Positions 31,897 to 41,383 of a stretch of DNA of 64,000 bases are shown here, piece after piece. The stretch spans positions 682,001 through 746,000 of the forward strand of contig CAWEUM010000005.1 in the NCBI GenBank assembly GCA_963812255.1, read 5' to 3'. Position numbers and translations under genes: made by a program. Position 1 is the stretch's first letter, and every line of letters begins with the position of its first letter. The stretch comes from DATJGR01 sp963812255 (GTDB lineage Bacteria > Pseudomonadota > Gammaproteobacteria > Pseudomonadales > Azotimanducaceae). The notes beneath the pieces were generated by a model. That model was not told the origin of the DNA. It ran no database searches and saw only the letters and a list, made by a program, of their open reading frames with translations.

Positions 31897-33579
31897 TCAG
31901 CTCGGATCCTGATCCATCTGCGCCTTGATCAAGTCGCCCAACGTCGTCGGACCAGGCCTTTCGCTTTCCTTCTGCCTGTGCTCTTTGACCGCGCTGCGCT
32001 CTTCTTCGATGTCCTTCGCCTTGACGGACAGTCCGATGGTCCGGTTCTTGCGGTCTACCGAGATCACTTTTACTTCGATCTGATCGCCAACCTTCAGTAC
32101 GTTCCGAGCGTCTTCGACGCGATCGACGCTCAGCTCCGATGCCTTCAGAACACCTATCACGTCCGGCGCGAGCAACACGTGCGCTTCCTTCGGCTCGACC
32201 TCGGAGATGGTGCCGGTGACGATGCTGCCACGATCGTTCTCAGCGGCGTAGTCGGTGAACGGATCCTGATCGAGCTGTTTGATACCGAGCGAAATGCGCT
32301 CACGCTCGGGATCGATCGAAAGGACCAGCGTCTCGATTTCCTCGCCCTTCGAGTAGCGACGCACCGCCGTTTCGCCGGGTTCGTTCCACGAGATATCCGA
32401 CAAGTGCACGAGTCCGTCGATGCCGCCTTCCAAGCCGATGAAGATGCCGAAATCGGTGATCGACTTGATATTGCCTTTGATCCGGTCGCCCTTCTGCGCC
32501 TGCTGGGCAAACTCGCCCCACGGATTCGGTCGGCATTGTTTGATGCCGAGCGATATGCGGCGGCGCTCTTCGTCGATGTCGAGCACCATCACTTCGACCT
32601 GATCACCGACCGCCACGACCTTCGACGGGTGAATGTTTTTGTTGGTCCAGTCCATCTCCGAGACGTGCACCAATCCTTCGACGCCTTCCTGAATCTCGGC
32701 GAAGCAACCGTAGTCCGTCAGATTCGTAACCGTCGCCATGACGCGCGCACCTTCGGGATAGCGCCGCACCAGATCGACCCACGGATCGTCTCCCAGCTGC
32801 TTCATGCCGAGCGATACGCGGTTCTTCTCGCGATCGAATTTCAAGATCTTGACGGACACTTCGTCGCCGACATTGACCATCTCGCTCGGATGACGAATCC
32901 GCCGCCACGCCATGTCGGTGATGTGCAACAGACCATCGACACCGCCGAGATCGACGAATGCGCCGTAGTCGGTCAGATTCTTCACGACGCCTTTGACTTC
33001 CTGTCCTTCCTGCAGCGACGACAGCAACGCTTCGCGTTCGGCGCTGTTCTCCTGTTCGAGCACCGCGCGCCGTGACACCACGACATTGTTGCGTCGTTGG
33101 TCGAGCTTGATCACTTTGAATTCGAGCGGCTTGCCTTCCAGATGGGCCGTCTCGCGCAACGGTCGGATGTCGACCAGCGAGCCCGGCAGGAACGCGCGGA
33201 TGTCGGTGATGTCGACGGTGAATCCGCCTTTGACCTTGCCATTGATGATGCCGGTGACCACTTCGTTCTTCTCGAACGCATCTTCGAGCATCATCCATGA
33301 TTCCGCGCGACGCGCCTTCTCACGCGAGAGGCGGGTTTCACCGAAGCCGTCATCGACGACTTCCATCGCAACTTTGACCCGATCGCCGATCTCGAGTTTG
33401 AAGTCGCCGTTGTCGTCGACGAATTGGATGCGCGGAATGACGCCCTCGGACTTCAACCCGGCGTGTACCACCACCCAGTCATTGTCAATTTCAACCACCG
33501 TCCCGGTCACGATGGAGCCCGGCGCCATCTCGATGGTGTTCAGGCTTTCTTCGAAGAGATCAGCAAAACTTTCACTCAT
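31897..33579 (-). CDS. rpsA: 30S ribosomal protein S1
   Basis: 560 residues from the ATG at 33577-33579 (SESFADLFEESLNTIEMAPG). Six S1 RNA-binding repeats are visible in order, for example GSIVTGTVVEIDNDWVVVHA, GGFTVDITDIRAFLPGSLVD, GAFVDLGGVDGLLHITDMAW, GCFAEIQEGVEGLVHVSEMD, GIFIGLEGGIDGLVHLSDIS and the last with EVEPKEAHVLLAPDVIGVL. The length equals the standard proteobacterial S1. It binds mRNA leaders on the 30S subunit. It sits between cmk and ihfB, the classic order. The in-frame extension to 33639 has no S1 similarity. Confidence 0.97.
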   Translation of the reverse strand: MSESFADLFEESLNTIEMAPGSIVTGTVVEIDNDWVVVHAGLKSEGVIPRIQFVDDNGDFKLEIGDRVKVAMEVVDDGFGETRLSREKARRAESWMMLEDAFEKNEVVTGIINGKVKGGFTVDITDIRAFLPGSLVDIRPLRETAHLEGKPLEFKVIKLDQRRNNVVVSRRAVLEQENSAEREALLSSLQEGQEVKGVVKNLTDYGAFVDLGGVDGLLHITDMAWRRIRHPSEMVNVGDEVSVKILKFDREKNRVSLGMKQLGDDPWVDLVRRYPEGARVMATVTNLTDYGCFAEIQEGVEGLVHVSEMDWTNKNIHPSKVVAVGDQVEVMVLDIDEERRRISLGIKQCRPNPWGEFAQQAQKGDRIKGNIKSITDFGIFIGLEGGIDGLVHLSDISWNEPGETAVRRYSKGEEIETLVLSIDPERERISLGIKQLDQDPFTDYAAENDRGSIVTGTISEVEPKEAHVLLAPDVIGVLKASELSVDRVEDARNVLKVGDQIEVKVISVDRKNRTIGLSVKAKDIEEERSAVKEHRQKESERPGPTTLGDLIKAQMDQDPS

Positions 33580-33666
33580 GCCAAATTGTTCATCTGTTGT
33601 CCCAAATTCACGGCTGGAATGATCCGCCGCACCCTGCATGCCCGCGCAATCGATGGGCCATCCGCC

Positions 33667-34359
33667 TCACCGATCCGCGGGAGCCAGTCGCCGTTCGACG
33701 ACCAACCGCCGCACCTGCTCGAACACGGCATCGATGGAAAGCGAAGAGCTGTCGATCACCACCGCGTCGCTTGCCGGTTCGAGCGGCGACACCACGCGCG
33801 ATCGATCCCGTGCGTCGCGTTCCCGGATGCTTTCGAGAAGGGCGCGGAGACTAACACCCAAGTCCTTATCTTTCAACTGCTTATAACGTCGTCGGGCGCG
33901 CTCTTCGACACTCGCCTCGAGAAATATTTTGAGCGCCGCATCGGCAAATACGACAGTCCCCATATCGCGCCCATCGGCAACCAACCCCGGCGCACGGCGG
34001 AACCCGTGCTGTGCGTCGAGTAGCGCTGCACGCAGTGCCGGCAGCGCGGCAACACGCGATGCGGCGACGCTGACTGTCTCGTGGCGGATGACCTTGCTGA
34101 TATCAGCCTCACCGACGCGAACGACAACGTTGTCTTCATCGATGATCTCGAACTGCGCATCCAGGCGTCTCGCGAGCGCTGCCAATGCCGCGCCATCATC
34201 CAGTGGCGTCCCCTCAGCCAGCGCAGACCAGGCGACTGCGCGATACAGCGCGCCGCTGTCGAGCAGGTGCCACCCGAGCCGCATTGCCAGACGCACAGCC
34301 AACGTACCTTTGCCGGAACCGCTGGGGCCGTCGACGGCGATGACAGGGACCTCGTTCAT
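33667..34359 (-). CDS. cmk: Cytidylate kinase
   Basis: 230 residues. Walker A in VIAVDGPSGSGKGTLAVRLA, acceptor-binding LDSGALYRAVAW, RRAPGLVADGRDMGTVVF and the lid EERARRRYKQLKDKD are the bacterial Cmk signatures in order. It phosphorylates CMP and dCMP. It lies 87 bp upstream of rpsA and 33 bp after tyrA. In many relatives aroA sits in that last position; here it is missing. Confidence 0.95.
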   Translation of the reverse strand: MNEVPVIAVDGPSGSGKGTLAVRLAMRLGWHLLDSGALYRAVAWSALAEGTPLDDGAALAALARRLDAQFEIIDEDNVVVRVGEADISKVIRHETVSVAASRVAALPALRAALLDAQHGFRRAPGLVADGRDMGTVVFADAALKIFLEASVEERARRRYKQLKDKDLGVSLRALLESIRERDARDRSRVVSPLEPASDAVVIDSSSLSIDAVFEQVRRLVVERRLAPADR

Positions 34360-34392
34360 GTTCGGTCCGCCAGATAATCAGGTTCCGTCAAT

Positions 34393-35250
34393 TCACAATT
34401 CATCCGTTAGACGCGCACGGGCCGCTTGCGCACTCGCCAGTAACCGCTCCAGATCATCGAAACGTTGTGCGCGCAGGAGGTCGACGATTTCGTTGAGCGA
34501 TTTCGACCAACCGTCGTATTGCGCCAGCACTGCCGACCGGTTCGCCGTCAGGATGCGCCGCCACATGGCCGCGTCCGAAGCTGCAATGCGCGTGAAATCC
34601 TGCAATCCGGGGCCGGCGAAGTGATGAGGCGAGGCACTGTGCGGCGCATCGATCCAGTTCATGAACGCATACGCAATCAGATGCGGTAGATGGCTCGTCA
34701 GGGCAACCATCTCGTCGTGAACCAGAGCGCTGGTCTCGAACACGTTGGCGCCGGCGGCGCGCCACCACCCGCTCACGCGATCGAGCGCCGCGCGATCGGT
34801 TTCGGTTTGCGGCGTCACGATCACGTGGCGATCGCGAAACAGATTCGCCGCAGCGGCGTCAGGCCCGTGTTTTTCGGAACCGGCCATTGGATGGCTCGGC
34901 ACGAACCACGGCGGTACGCCCGATCCTCGCCGCAGCTCGTCGAGCACGCTGCTCTTCACACTGCCAACGTCGAACACCGTCGGGGCGTCGCGTCCAGCGT
35001 GCGTTCCGATCTGTTCGACTACGCGCGCAATCCAAGGCGTGGGGACGGCAACAACCACTGCGTCCGCCGTGCTGATCGCGGACGCTGGATCATCCGCTAC
35101 GGTATCCACGATGCCGAGCGACCGCGCACGCTCGGCGGCCTCCACATCGTCATCGAGGCCGACAATGTCTGTGAAGCAACCCGCCTGTCGCATCGCCAGC
35201 GCGAACGATCCGCCGATCAATCCGGTTCCGATCACAAGCAGACGTGTCAT
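34393..35250 (-). CDS. tyrA: Prephenate/arogenate dehydrogenase
   Basis: 285 residues: NAD-binding LLVIGTGLIGGSFALAMRQA, FDVGSVKSSVLDEL, the substrate motif SHPMAGSEKHGPDAA, and a catalytic-region histidine in TSHLPHLIAYAFMNW. This is a monofunctional TyrA without chorismate mutase or AroA fused at the C-terminus. It makes 4-hydroxyphenylpyruvate for tyrosine. It starts 5 bp after hisC, so it is in the same unit as pheA and hisC. Confidence 0.94.
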   Translation of the reverse strand: MTRLLVIGTGLIGGSFALAMRQAGCFTDIVGLDDDVEAAERARSLGIVDTVADDPASAISTADAVVVAVPTPWIARVVEQIGTHAGRDAPTVFDVGSVKSSVLDELRRGSGVPPWFVPSHPMAGSEKHGPDAAAANLFRDRHVIVTPQTETDRAALDRVSGWWRAAGANVFETSALVHDEMVALTSHLPHLIAYAFMNWIDAPHSASPHHFAGPGLQDFTRIAASDAAMWRRILTANRSAVLAQYDGWSKSLNEIVDLLRAQRFDDLERLLASAQAARARLTDEL

Positions 35251-35255
35251 CCGGA

Positions 35256-36353
35256 TCAGATCACCTGGGCGAGCGCATCGAGGAAGCGGGCGTTTTCTTC
35301 ATGCAGCCCGACCGTGATGCGCAGATGATTCGGCATGCCGTAGCCGCCGATCGGCCTAACGATGACACCAAGGCGCAACAGCGCATCGTAAACCGGCGCA
35401 GCGGGCCGGCGCAGATCGATGCACAGGAAATTGCCACCCGACGGTATGAACGGGACACCGAGTTGGTCGAGCCCGCGGCGCAACTGCTGCATGCCTTCGT
35501 CGTTGATTTCCCGACTCCGGCGCACGAACGCCTGATCGCCAAGCGCCGCCTCCGCACACTCGAGCGCGAGCGACGACACGTTGAACGGCTGGCGCACGCG
35601 ATTGAGCAAGTCGGCAATATCGGAATGCGACACACCGTAGCCCACACGCATACCCGCGAGACCATAGATCTTCGAGAACGTCCTCGTCACCACGAGGTTC
35701 GGATAGCGATCGAGCAATTCGATGCCGTTCGGATAATCCGGATGCCGCAGATACTCGAAGTACGCCTCGTCCAGCACCGCAATGACATGCGCCGGTATGC
35801 GGTCCAGGAATGCCGTCAGTTGGCGTCGGTCGACCCAGGTACCGGTCGGGTTGTTGGGATTCGCGACAAAGACGATTCGAGTCTTCTGCGTGACCGCGTC
35901 GACCATCGCGTCGAGATCGTGCGTCCATTCGCGCGCCGGCACGGTCACCAGTGTGCCGCCATGTGCAATCACCGCGAGCGGATAAACGACGAATGCGTGC
36001 GCGGAAACGATGCCCTCGCAGCCTGGTGACAATGCCACGCGAGCAACCAGTTCCAGCACATCGTTAGACCCGTTACCGAGCGAGATCTGCTCGGCGCGAA
36101 CACCGAGGTGTTTGGCCAACACACCTTTCAGGCGATAACCGCTTCCGTCCGGGTAACGCGACAGCGTCTGAGCGGCGCGCGCCATTGCTGCGTGCACGGA
36201 AGGTCCAGGTCCACGGGGGTTTTCGTTGCTCGCGAGCTTGACGACATCGGCGATACCGAGTTCGCGCTGCAGTTCCTCGATCGGCTTGCCGGCCTGGTAT
36301 GGCTGCAAGGTCAGGATGTCACGATTCGCCCATTGGTCAACGAATTCGGTCAT
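35256..36353 (-). CDS. hisC: Histidinol-phosphate aminotransferase
   Basis: 365 residues from the ATG at 36351-36353; a TTG four codons upstream overlaps the pheA stop as TTGA and is an alternative. PLP aminotransferase fold I: LQPYQAGKPIEELQRELG, KLASNENPRGPGPSV, FVANPNNPTGTWVDR, LDEAYFEYL and the PLP lysine in TFSKIYGLAGMRVGYG. In the tyrA-pheA context it may transaminate aromatic keto acids (HisC2 type) as well as histidinol phosphate. Confidence 0.93.
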   Translation of the reverse strand: MTEFVDQWANRDILTLQPYQAGKPIEELQRELGIADVVKLASNENPRGPGPSVHAAMARAAQTLSRYPDGSGYRLKGVLAKHLGVRAEQISLGNGSNDVLELVARVALSPGCEGIVSAHAFVVYPLAVIAHGGTLVTVPAREWTHDLDAMVDAVTQKTRIVFVANPNNPTGTWVDRRQLTAFLDRIPAHVIAVLDEAYFEYLRHPDYPNGIELLDRYPNLVVTRTFSKIYGLAGMRVGYGVSHSDIADLLNRVRQPFNVSSLALECAEAALGDQAFVRRSREINDEGMQQLRRGLDQLGVPFIPSGGNFLCIDLRRPAAPVYDALLRLGVIVRPIGGYGMPNHLRITVGLHEENARFLDALAQVI

Positions 36354-36361
36354 CTGGCGAC

Positions 36362-37471
36362 TCAAACGACGTTCTGTGGATAAGAGCCGAGCGATTTGAC
36401 TTCCATCGCCACCGCGCGGACCTCGCGCAGTACAGCTTCGATCTCGGGCGCCGATTCGTGGCCATCGAAGTCGATGAAGAAAACATACGTCCAGCTACCC
36501 GTTCGCGACGGTCGCGTCTCGATACGCGTCAAGCTGATCCCGTGTCGATGAAATGGCTCGAGCACACGGTACAGCGCACCCGGCTCGTTGCGGGTAGATA
36601 CGAGAATTGACGATTTGTCACGTCCACTCGGTCCGACGCGTTGGCGACCAATCACCAGAAAACGTGTCTTGTTGTCGGGTTGATCTTCGATGTTCACGGC
36701 CAACACGCGCAAACCGTAGCGTTGTGCCGCCATGTCACCGGCGATCGCCGCACAATCACCGCGCTTCACCGCGATGCGCGCCGCCTCGGCATTGCTGTTC
36801 ACCGCGACCCGTTCGATGCCTGGAAAGTGCGAGTCGAGCCAGCGACGACATTGGCCGAGCGACTGCTGGTGCGAGTAGATCGTCGTGATCGCGGCACGCT
36901 CGGTATCGGGCGCCGTCATCAAAGAATGATGAATCGGCAACTCCACTTCGGCGCAGATGCGCAGCGGCGACGTCATGAAACAGTCGAGCGTGTGATTGAC
37001 CATGCCTTCCGTCGAATTCTCCACCGGCACGACACCGTAGTGGGCCGCATCCGCTTCGACTTCGCGGAACACTTCATCGATCGTCGAAAGCGCACGGGTG
37101 GACGCAAAATGCCCGAACTGTTTGACCGCCGCGGCTTCGGTATACGTGCCCGCCGGCCCGAGATAAGCAATGGTCAGCGGCTGTTCGAGCGCGAGGCAAC
37201 ACGAAATGATTTCGCGGAACAGATGCGCCATATCGTCGTCGGACAACGGTCCGACATTCTCGCGTTTGACCCGCGTCAGAATCTCGGCTTCGCGTTCCGG
37301 CCGATAGAAGACGGGCGGTTCCTCCCCGGAGTCCGCGGTCTTGATCTCTGCGACGCGGCGCGCGCACGCGGCACGCTCATTGATCAAGCGCTGTAGTTCG
37401 ATGTCGATCGAATCGATGCGTGCGCGCACCTCGCGCAGCTGATCGACATTGTCACCGGGTTCCCGCGACAT
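36362..37471 (-). CDS. pheA: Bifunctional chorismate mutase/prephenate dehydratase (P-protein)
   Basis: 369 residues in three parts: AroQ-type chorismate mutase (about 8-90; VRARIDSIDIELQRLINERA), prephenate dehydratase (about 100-275; IAYLGPAGTYTEAAAVKQF, VVPVENSTEGMVNHTLD, NKTRFLVIGRQ), and a C-terminal ACT regulatory domain (SSILVSTRNEPGALYRVLEP, SLTRIETRPSRTGSWTYVFF) with the ESRP-like phenylalanine motif IETRPS. The start overlaps the serC stop by one base. Confidence 0.96.
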   Translation of the reverse strand: MSREPGDNVDQLREVRARIDSIDIELQRLINERAACARRVAEIKTADSGEEPPVFYRPEREAEILTRVKRENVGPLSDDDMAHLFREIISCCLALEQPLTIAYLGPAGTYTEAAAVKQFGHFASTRALSTIDEVFREVEADAAHYGVVPVENSTEGMVNHTLDCFMTSPLRICAEVELPIHHSLMTAPDTERAAITTIYSHQQSLGQCRRWLDSHFPGIERVAVNSNAEAARIAVKRGDCAAIAGDMAAQRYGLRVLAVNIEDQPDNKTRFLVIGRQRVGPSGRDKSSILVSTRNEPGALYRVLEPFHRHGISLTRIETRPSRTGSWTYVFFIDFDGHESAPEIEAVLREVRAVAMEVKSLGSYPQNVV

Positions 37472-38553
37472 CAGACATGTTCCGATTCGAACGTCGCCAT
37501 GTATTCGATCAGCGCATCGACCGCGGCTTCCGGTACTGCGTTATAGAGGCTCGCCCGCATCCCGCCGACGCTGCGATGACCTTTCAGGTTCTGCATGTTC
37601 GCCGCTTCTGCGCCCTGCAGGAACGCTTCGTCGAGCACTTCATTCGCCAAGGTGAACGTGACATTCATCCAAGATCGATCACTTTCGACGACCGGACAAT
37701 GATAGAAGTTACTGGCATCGATCGCACGATACAGCTTCTGCGCCTTCGCGCGGTTGCGCTGGGCCATCACCCCAAGGCCACCTTGTCTTTTGATCCAGCG
37801 GAATACCAGGCCCGCGATGTACCACGAATACGTGGGTGGGGTGTTGTACATCGAGTCGTTTTTCGCGTTCAGGGTCCAGTCGAGCACACTCGGCGTATCG
37901 GCGCGCGCGCGGCCCAACAAATCGCGCCGCACGATGACGAGCACGAGGCCTGCCGGACCGATGTTCTTCTGTGCACCGGCATAGATCACGCCATATCGCG
38001 AGACATCGAGTGGACGCGAGAGCAGCGTGCTCGACATGTCGGCTACCAGCGGCACCGCGCCCACGTCCGGTATCTGGTGAAATTCGACCCCCCCAATCGT
38101 CTCGTTACCGATGATATGCACATAGGCGGCGTCGGGGTCGAGGCGCCACGCCGATCGTGGCGGAACGCGATCGAAGTTCGTGGCTTCTGAGCTCGCAACC
38201 ACGTTTGCGGCGCAATAACGCTGCGCTTCACTGATGGCCTTGTTCGCCCACGCACCGGTATTGACGTAATCGGCAGCACGCCTGCCGCCAAGCAGGTTCA
38301 GCGGCACCGCCGCAAATTGCGCGGTGGCGCCGCCTTGCAGGAACAGCACCGCGTAGTCGTTGGAGACATCGAGTAGCTCGCGCAGGTCGGCCTCGGCGCG
38401 CTGCGCGATGTCGATGAACTCGGCGCTGCGATGGCTCATCTCCATCACCGACATGCCGGTTCCGCGATAGTCGAACAGCTCTGCCGCGGCTTCTTCGAGC
38501 ACCTCGAGCGGCAATGCGGCCGGACCGGCGGAGAAATTGAATGCGCGCTGCAT
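37471..38553 (-). CDS. serC: Phosphoserine aminotransferase
   Basis: 360 residues, start RAFNFSAGPAALPLEVLEEA. GTGMSVMEMSHRSAEF, LFLQGGATAQFAAVPLNLL and the PLP lysine in YGVIYAGAQKNIGPAGLVLV are diagnostic. It converts phosphohydroxypyruvate to phosphoserine (and the pyridoxal pathway equivalent). Three bases separate it from gyrA. serA, its upstream pathway partner, lies elsewhere in the window at 57817-58995, and pdxJ, which also needs SerC, at 50027. Confidence 0.96.
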   Translation of the reverse strand: MQRAFNFSAGPAALPLEVLEEAAAELFDYRGTGMSVMEMSHRSAEFIDIAQRAEADLRELLDVSNDYAVLFLQGGATAQFAAVPLNLLGGRRAADYVNTGAWANKAISEAQRYCAANVVASSEATNFDRVPPRSAWRLDPDAAYVHIIGNETIGGVEFHQIPDVGAVPLVADMSSTLLSRPLDVSRYGVIYAGAQKNIGPAGLVLVIVRRDLLGRARADTPSVLDWTLNAKNDSMYNTPPTYSWYIAGLVFRWIKRQGGLGVMAQRNRAKAQKLYRAIDASNFYHCPVVESDRSWMNVTFTLANEVLDEAFLQGAEAANMQNLKGHRSVGGMRASLYNAVPEAAVDALIEYMATFESEHV

Positions 38554-38556
38554 GGG

Positions 38557-41211
38557 TTACTCAGCGACCGGGTCGTCTGTTTCGGGATCGCCTGCTTCCG
38601 GATCAGACGTCCCGGCCACATCGGGGCCGTCCGCATCTGGTGGCAGTTCTTCTGTGCCCGCAATCTCGTCAACAGATTCGTCGTCCGATTCGACGATGCG
38701 CGCGACGCGCACGAGGCGTTCATCGTCGCGAACCGCAATCAAACGGACGCCTTGGGTGTTGCGGCCAACGAGCGAGACCTGGTCCGCGGGAATACGCACC
38801 AGTGTGCCTTGATCGCTGATCAGCATCAGCTCATCCGAATCGAATACCTGCACCGCGCCAACCAGCGCCCCGTTGCGTTCGCTGACCTGCATCGCAATCA
38901 CGCCCTGGGTACCGCGCCCCTTCAACGGAAAGTCGGTGACCGACGTGCGTTTGCCGAATCCGTTCTCGCTGGCGGTGAGAATGTAGCCATCGTTTTGCGG
39001 CACGATCAGTGCGATCAAGCGATGACCACCCGTCAGGCGGATACCCCGAACACCGCGAGCAGTTCTGCCCATCGCGCGGACATCGGATTCCTTGAATCGC
39101 GCGGCTTTGCCGGAAGTTGCCAGCAACAGCACATCGCAATGTCCGTCCGTCAACGCAACCCCGACCAGCGTGTTGTCCGGCTCCAGATCCAGCGCAATCA
39201 ACCCGCTGGTGCGCGGCCGCGAGAATTGTTCGAGAGGAGTCTTCTTCACGGTACCGTTGGCGGTGGCCATGAACACGAATGCATCCACGGTGAAGTCGCT
39301 GATCGGCAGAATCGCAGTGATCCGCTCGTCCGGATCGAGCGGCAGCATATTCACCAACGGCCGTCCTTTGGCGCCGCGACTCGCCTGCGGAATCTGGTAC
39401 GCCTTGATCCAGTAGACCTTGCCGGCGTTTGAAAAGCACAGCAGCGTATCGTGGCTCGATGTCACCAACAGGTGCTCGACGAAGTCCTCGTCTTTGACCG
39501 CCGTCGCCGCTCGCCCCCGGCCACCTCGGCGTTGCGCTTGATAGTCGCTGACCGGTTGCGTCTTCGCGTAGCCCTGATGGGACACCGTCACCACCATGTC
39601 CTCGACGTTGATCAGATCTTCGACCGACAGATCGAGATGACTACTGACGATTTCGGTGAGTCGATCGTCACCGTAGCGTTCGCGAATGTCGCGCAGCTCG
39701 CCACGGATGACATCCATCAAACGCACCGTCGACCCCAGGATATCCAGCAGATCGGCGATTTCATCGAGAATGCCCTGGTACTCCTCGATCAGCTTGCCTT
39801 GCTCGAGGGCCGTGAGCCGATGTAACCGCAGATCCAGTATCGCCTGGGCCTGCTCCTCCGACAGGTAGTAGAGTCCGTCGCGAAATCCGAACTGCGCATC
39901 CAGTCCTTCCGGACGACAGGCGTGGCTGCCCGTGCGCGCCAGCAGCTCCGTGACATTGGCTGATGCCCAGCCCTGCCCCATCAACGCAACGCGCGCCTGG
40001 GCCGCGTCGGGGGACGCCCGGATCAACTCGACAACCCTGTCGATATTGCCCAGCGCGACCGCCTGGCCTTCGAGAATGTGGCCACGCTGACGTGCGCGAC
40101 GCAGCAGAAACACCGTGCGCCGCGTGACCACTTCGCGACGGTGCTTGACGAACTGCTCGAGCACCTGCTTCAGGTCGAGCACACGCGGCTGGCCGTCGAC
40201 GAGCGCTACGCAGTTGATACCGTAGACCCCCTGCAACTGCGTCTGACTGTAGAGATTGTTCAGCACCACCTCACCGGATTCGCCACGACGGATTTCGATG
40301 ACGATGCGCATGCCGTCCTTGTCGGATTCGTCGCGTAGTTCGCTGATACCCTCGATCTTCTTCTCTTTGACGAGTTCGGCGATCCGCTCGATCAGGCGCG
40401 CCTTGTTCAGCTGATACGGAATCTCGGTGATGATGATCGTATCCCGGCCGCTTTTTTCATCGGTCTCGACCTCGGCGCGCGCGCGCACAAAAATGCGTCC
40501 ACGTCCGGTCTTGTAGGCTTCGACGATGCCGGCGCGGCCGTTGATGATGGCCGCCGTCGGAAAGTCCGGGCCCTTGATGAACTCCATCAGACCATCGACC
40601 GAGATGTCCGGGTCGTCGATCAGCGCGAGGCAGCCATCGATCACTTCGCGCAGATTGTGCGGTGGAATGTTTGTTGCCATCCCTACCGCGATACCAGACG
40701 AGCCATTCAACAGCAGGTTCGGCACGCGGTTCGGCAACACCTGCGGCATCTGCAGCGTGTCGTCGTAGTTCGCCACAAACGGCACGGTTTCCTTGTCGAG
40801 GTCTTCCAACAATTCGCCGGCAATACGGGCCATCCGCACTTCGGTGTAGCGCATCGCTGCCGGCGGGTCTCCGTCGACGGAGCCGAAATTGCCCTGGCCG
40901 TCGACGAGGCAATAGCGCATGGAAAACGATTGCGCCATGCGCACGATCGTATCGTACACCGCGACATCGCCGTGGGGGTGGTACTTGCCGATCACATCGC
41001 CAACGATCCGCGCAGACTTCACGTACGGCCGGTTGTACGTGTTGTTGAGTTCGTTCATCGCGAACAGCACGCGGCGGTGAACGGGCTTCAAACCGTCCCG
41101 AACGTCCGGCAGTGCACGCCCGACGATGACGCTCATCGCGTATTCGAGGTACGACTTTCTCAGCTCGTCTTCGATCGCGACGGGCAGTATTTCCTTTCCG
41201 AATTCAGCCAT
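38557..41211 (-). CDS. gyrA: DNA gyrase subunit A
   Basis: 884 residues from the ATG at 41209-41211 (AEFGKEILPVAIEDELRKSY). The breakage-reunion domain includes the QRDR KYHPHGDVAVYDTIVRMAQ (about 75-95) and the catalytic tyrosine in AMRYTEVRM. The GyrA-box DYQAQRRGGRGR begins the C-terminal DNA-wrapping domain with its repeated blades; the acidic tail is long (DESVDEIAGTEELPPDADG onward). Position 83, Ser in E. coli, is Val here; Asp87 is intact. An upstream in-frame extension is not homologous. Confidence 0.97.
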   Translation of the reverse strand: MAEFGKEILPVAIEDELRKSYLEYAMSVIVGRALPDVRDGLKPVHRRVLFAMNELNNTYNRPYVKSARIVGDVIGKYHPHGDVAVYDTIVRMAQSFSMRYCLVDGQGNFGSVDGDPPAAMRYTEVRMARIAGELLEDLDKETVPFVANYDDTLQMPQVLPNRVPNLLLNGSSGIAVGMATNIPPHNLREVIDGCLALIDDPDISVDGLMEFIKGPDFPTAAIINGRAGIVEAYKTGRGRIFVRARAEVETDEKSGRDTIIITEIPYQLNKARLIERIAELVKEKKIEGISELRDESDKDGMRIVIEIRRGESGEVVLNNLYSQTQLQGVYGINCVALVDGQPRVLDLKQVLEQFVKHRREVVTRRTVFLLRRARQRGHILEGQAVALGNIDRVVELIRASPDAAQARVALMGQGWASANVTELLARTGSHACRPEGLDAQFGFRDGLYYLSEEQAQAILDLRLHRLTALEQGKLIEEYQGILDEIADLLDILGSTVRLMDVIRGELRDIRERYGDDRLTEIVSSHLDLSVEDLINVEDMVVTVSHQGYAKTQPVSDYQAQRRGGRGRAATAVKDEDFVEHLLVTSSHDTLLCFSNAGKVYWIKAYQIPQASRGAKGRPLVNMLPLDPDERITAILPISDFTVDAFVFMATANGTVKKTPLEQFSRPRTSGLIALDLEPDNTLVGVALTDGHCDVLLLATSGKAARFKESDVRAMGRTARGVRGIRLTGGHRLIALIVPQNDGYILTASENGFGKRTSVTDFPLKGRGTQGVIAMQVSERNGALVGAVQVFDSDELMLISDQGTLVRIPADQVSLVGRNTQGVRLIAVRDDERLVRVARIVESDDESVDEIAGTEELPPDADGPDVAGTSDPEAGDPETDDPVAE

Positions 41212-41347
41212 GAAATGAGCTACAAACCGGCGGGTGCAGAGAGCGCGCCAGTTTAGCACGATCGCCTCCGAATCCGCGCTACTGGAAGGGGGTCGACGTA
41301 TGCCTCGACCCATCCTTCGACAACTCCTCGGGCTACATCACTCGCTG

Positions 41348-41377
41348 CATCTCTTGGTTCCATCTCTTGGTTACAAT
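41348..41377 (+). promoter_or_regulatory. Duplicated 12-mer and -10-like box before mtaD
   Basis: CATCTCTTGGTT occurs at 41348-41359 and 41361-41372. TACAAT at 41372-41377 lies 6 bases before the ATG of mtaD, and there is no Shine-Dalgarno in between, so the mRNA may be leaderless. No good -35 is seen. Confidence 0.4.
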
Positions 41378-41383
41378 CACCCT

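Noticed and set aside
31693..33075. 460-codon plus-strand frame opposite rpsA
   Set aside because: Regular repetition only mirrors the S1 repeats on the other strand.
36354..36365. TTG start for hisC overlapping pheA as TTGA
   Set aside because: Kept only as an alternative: the ATG 12 bases downstream is adequate and neither has a clear Shine-Dalgarno.
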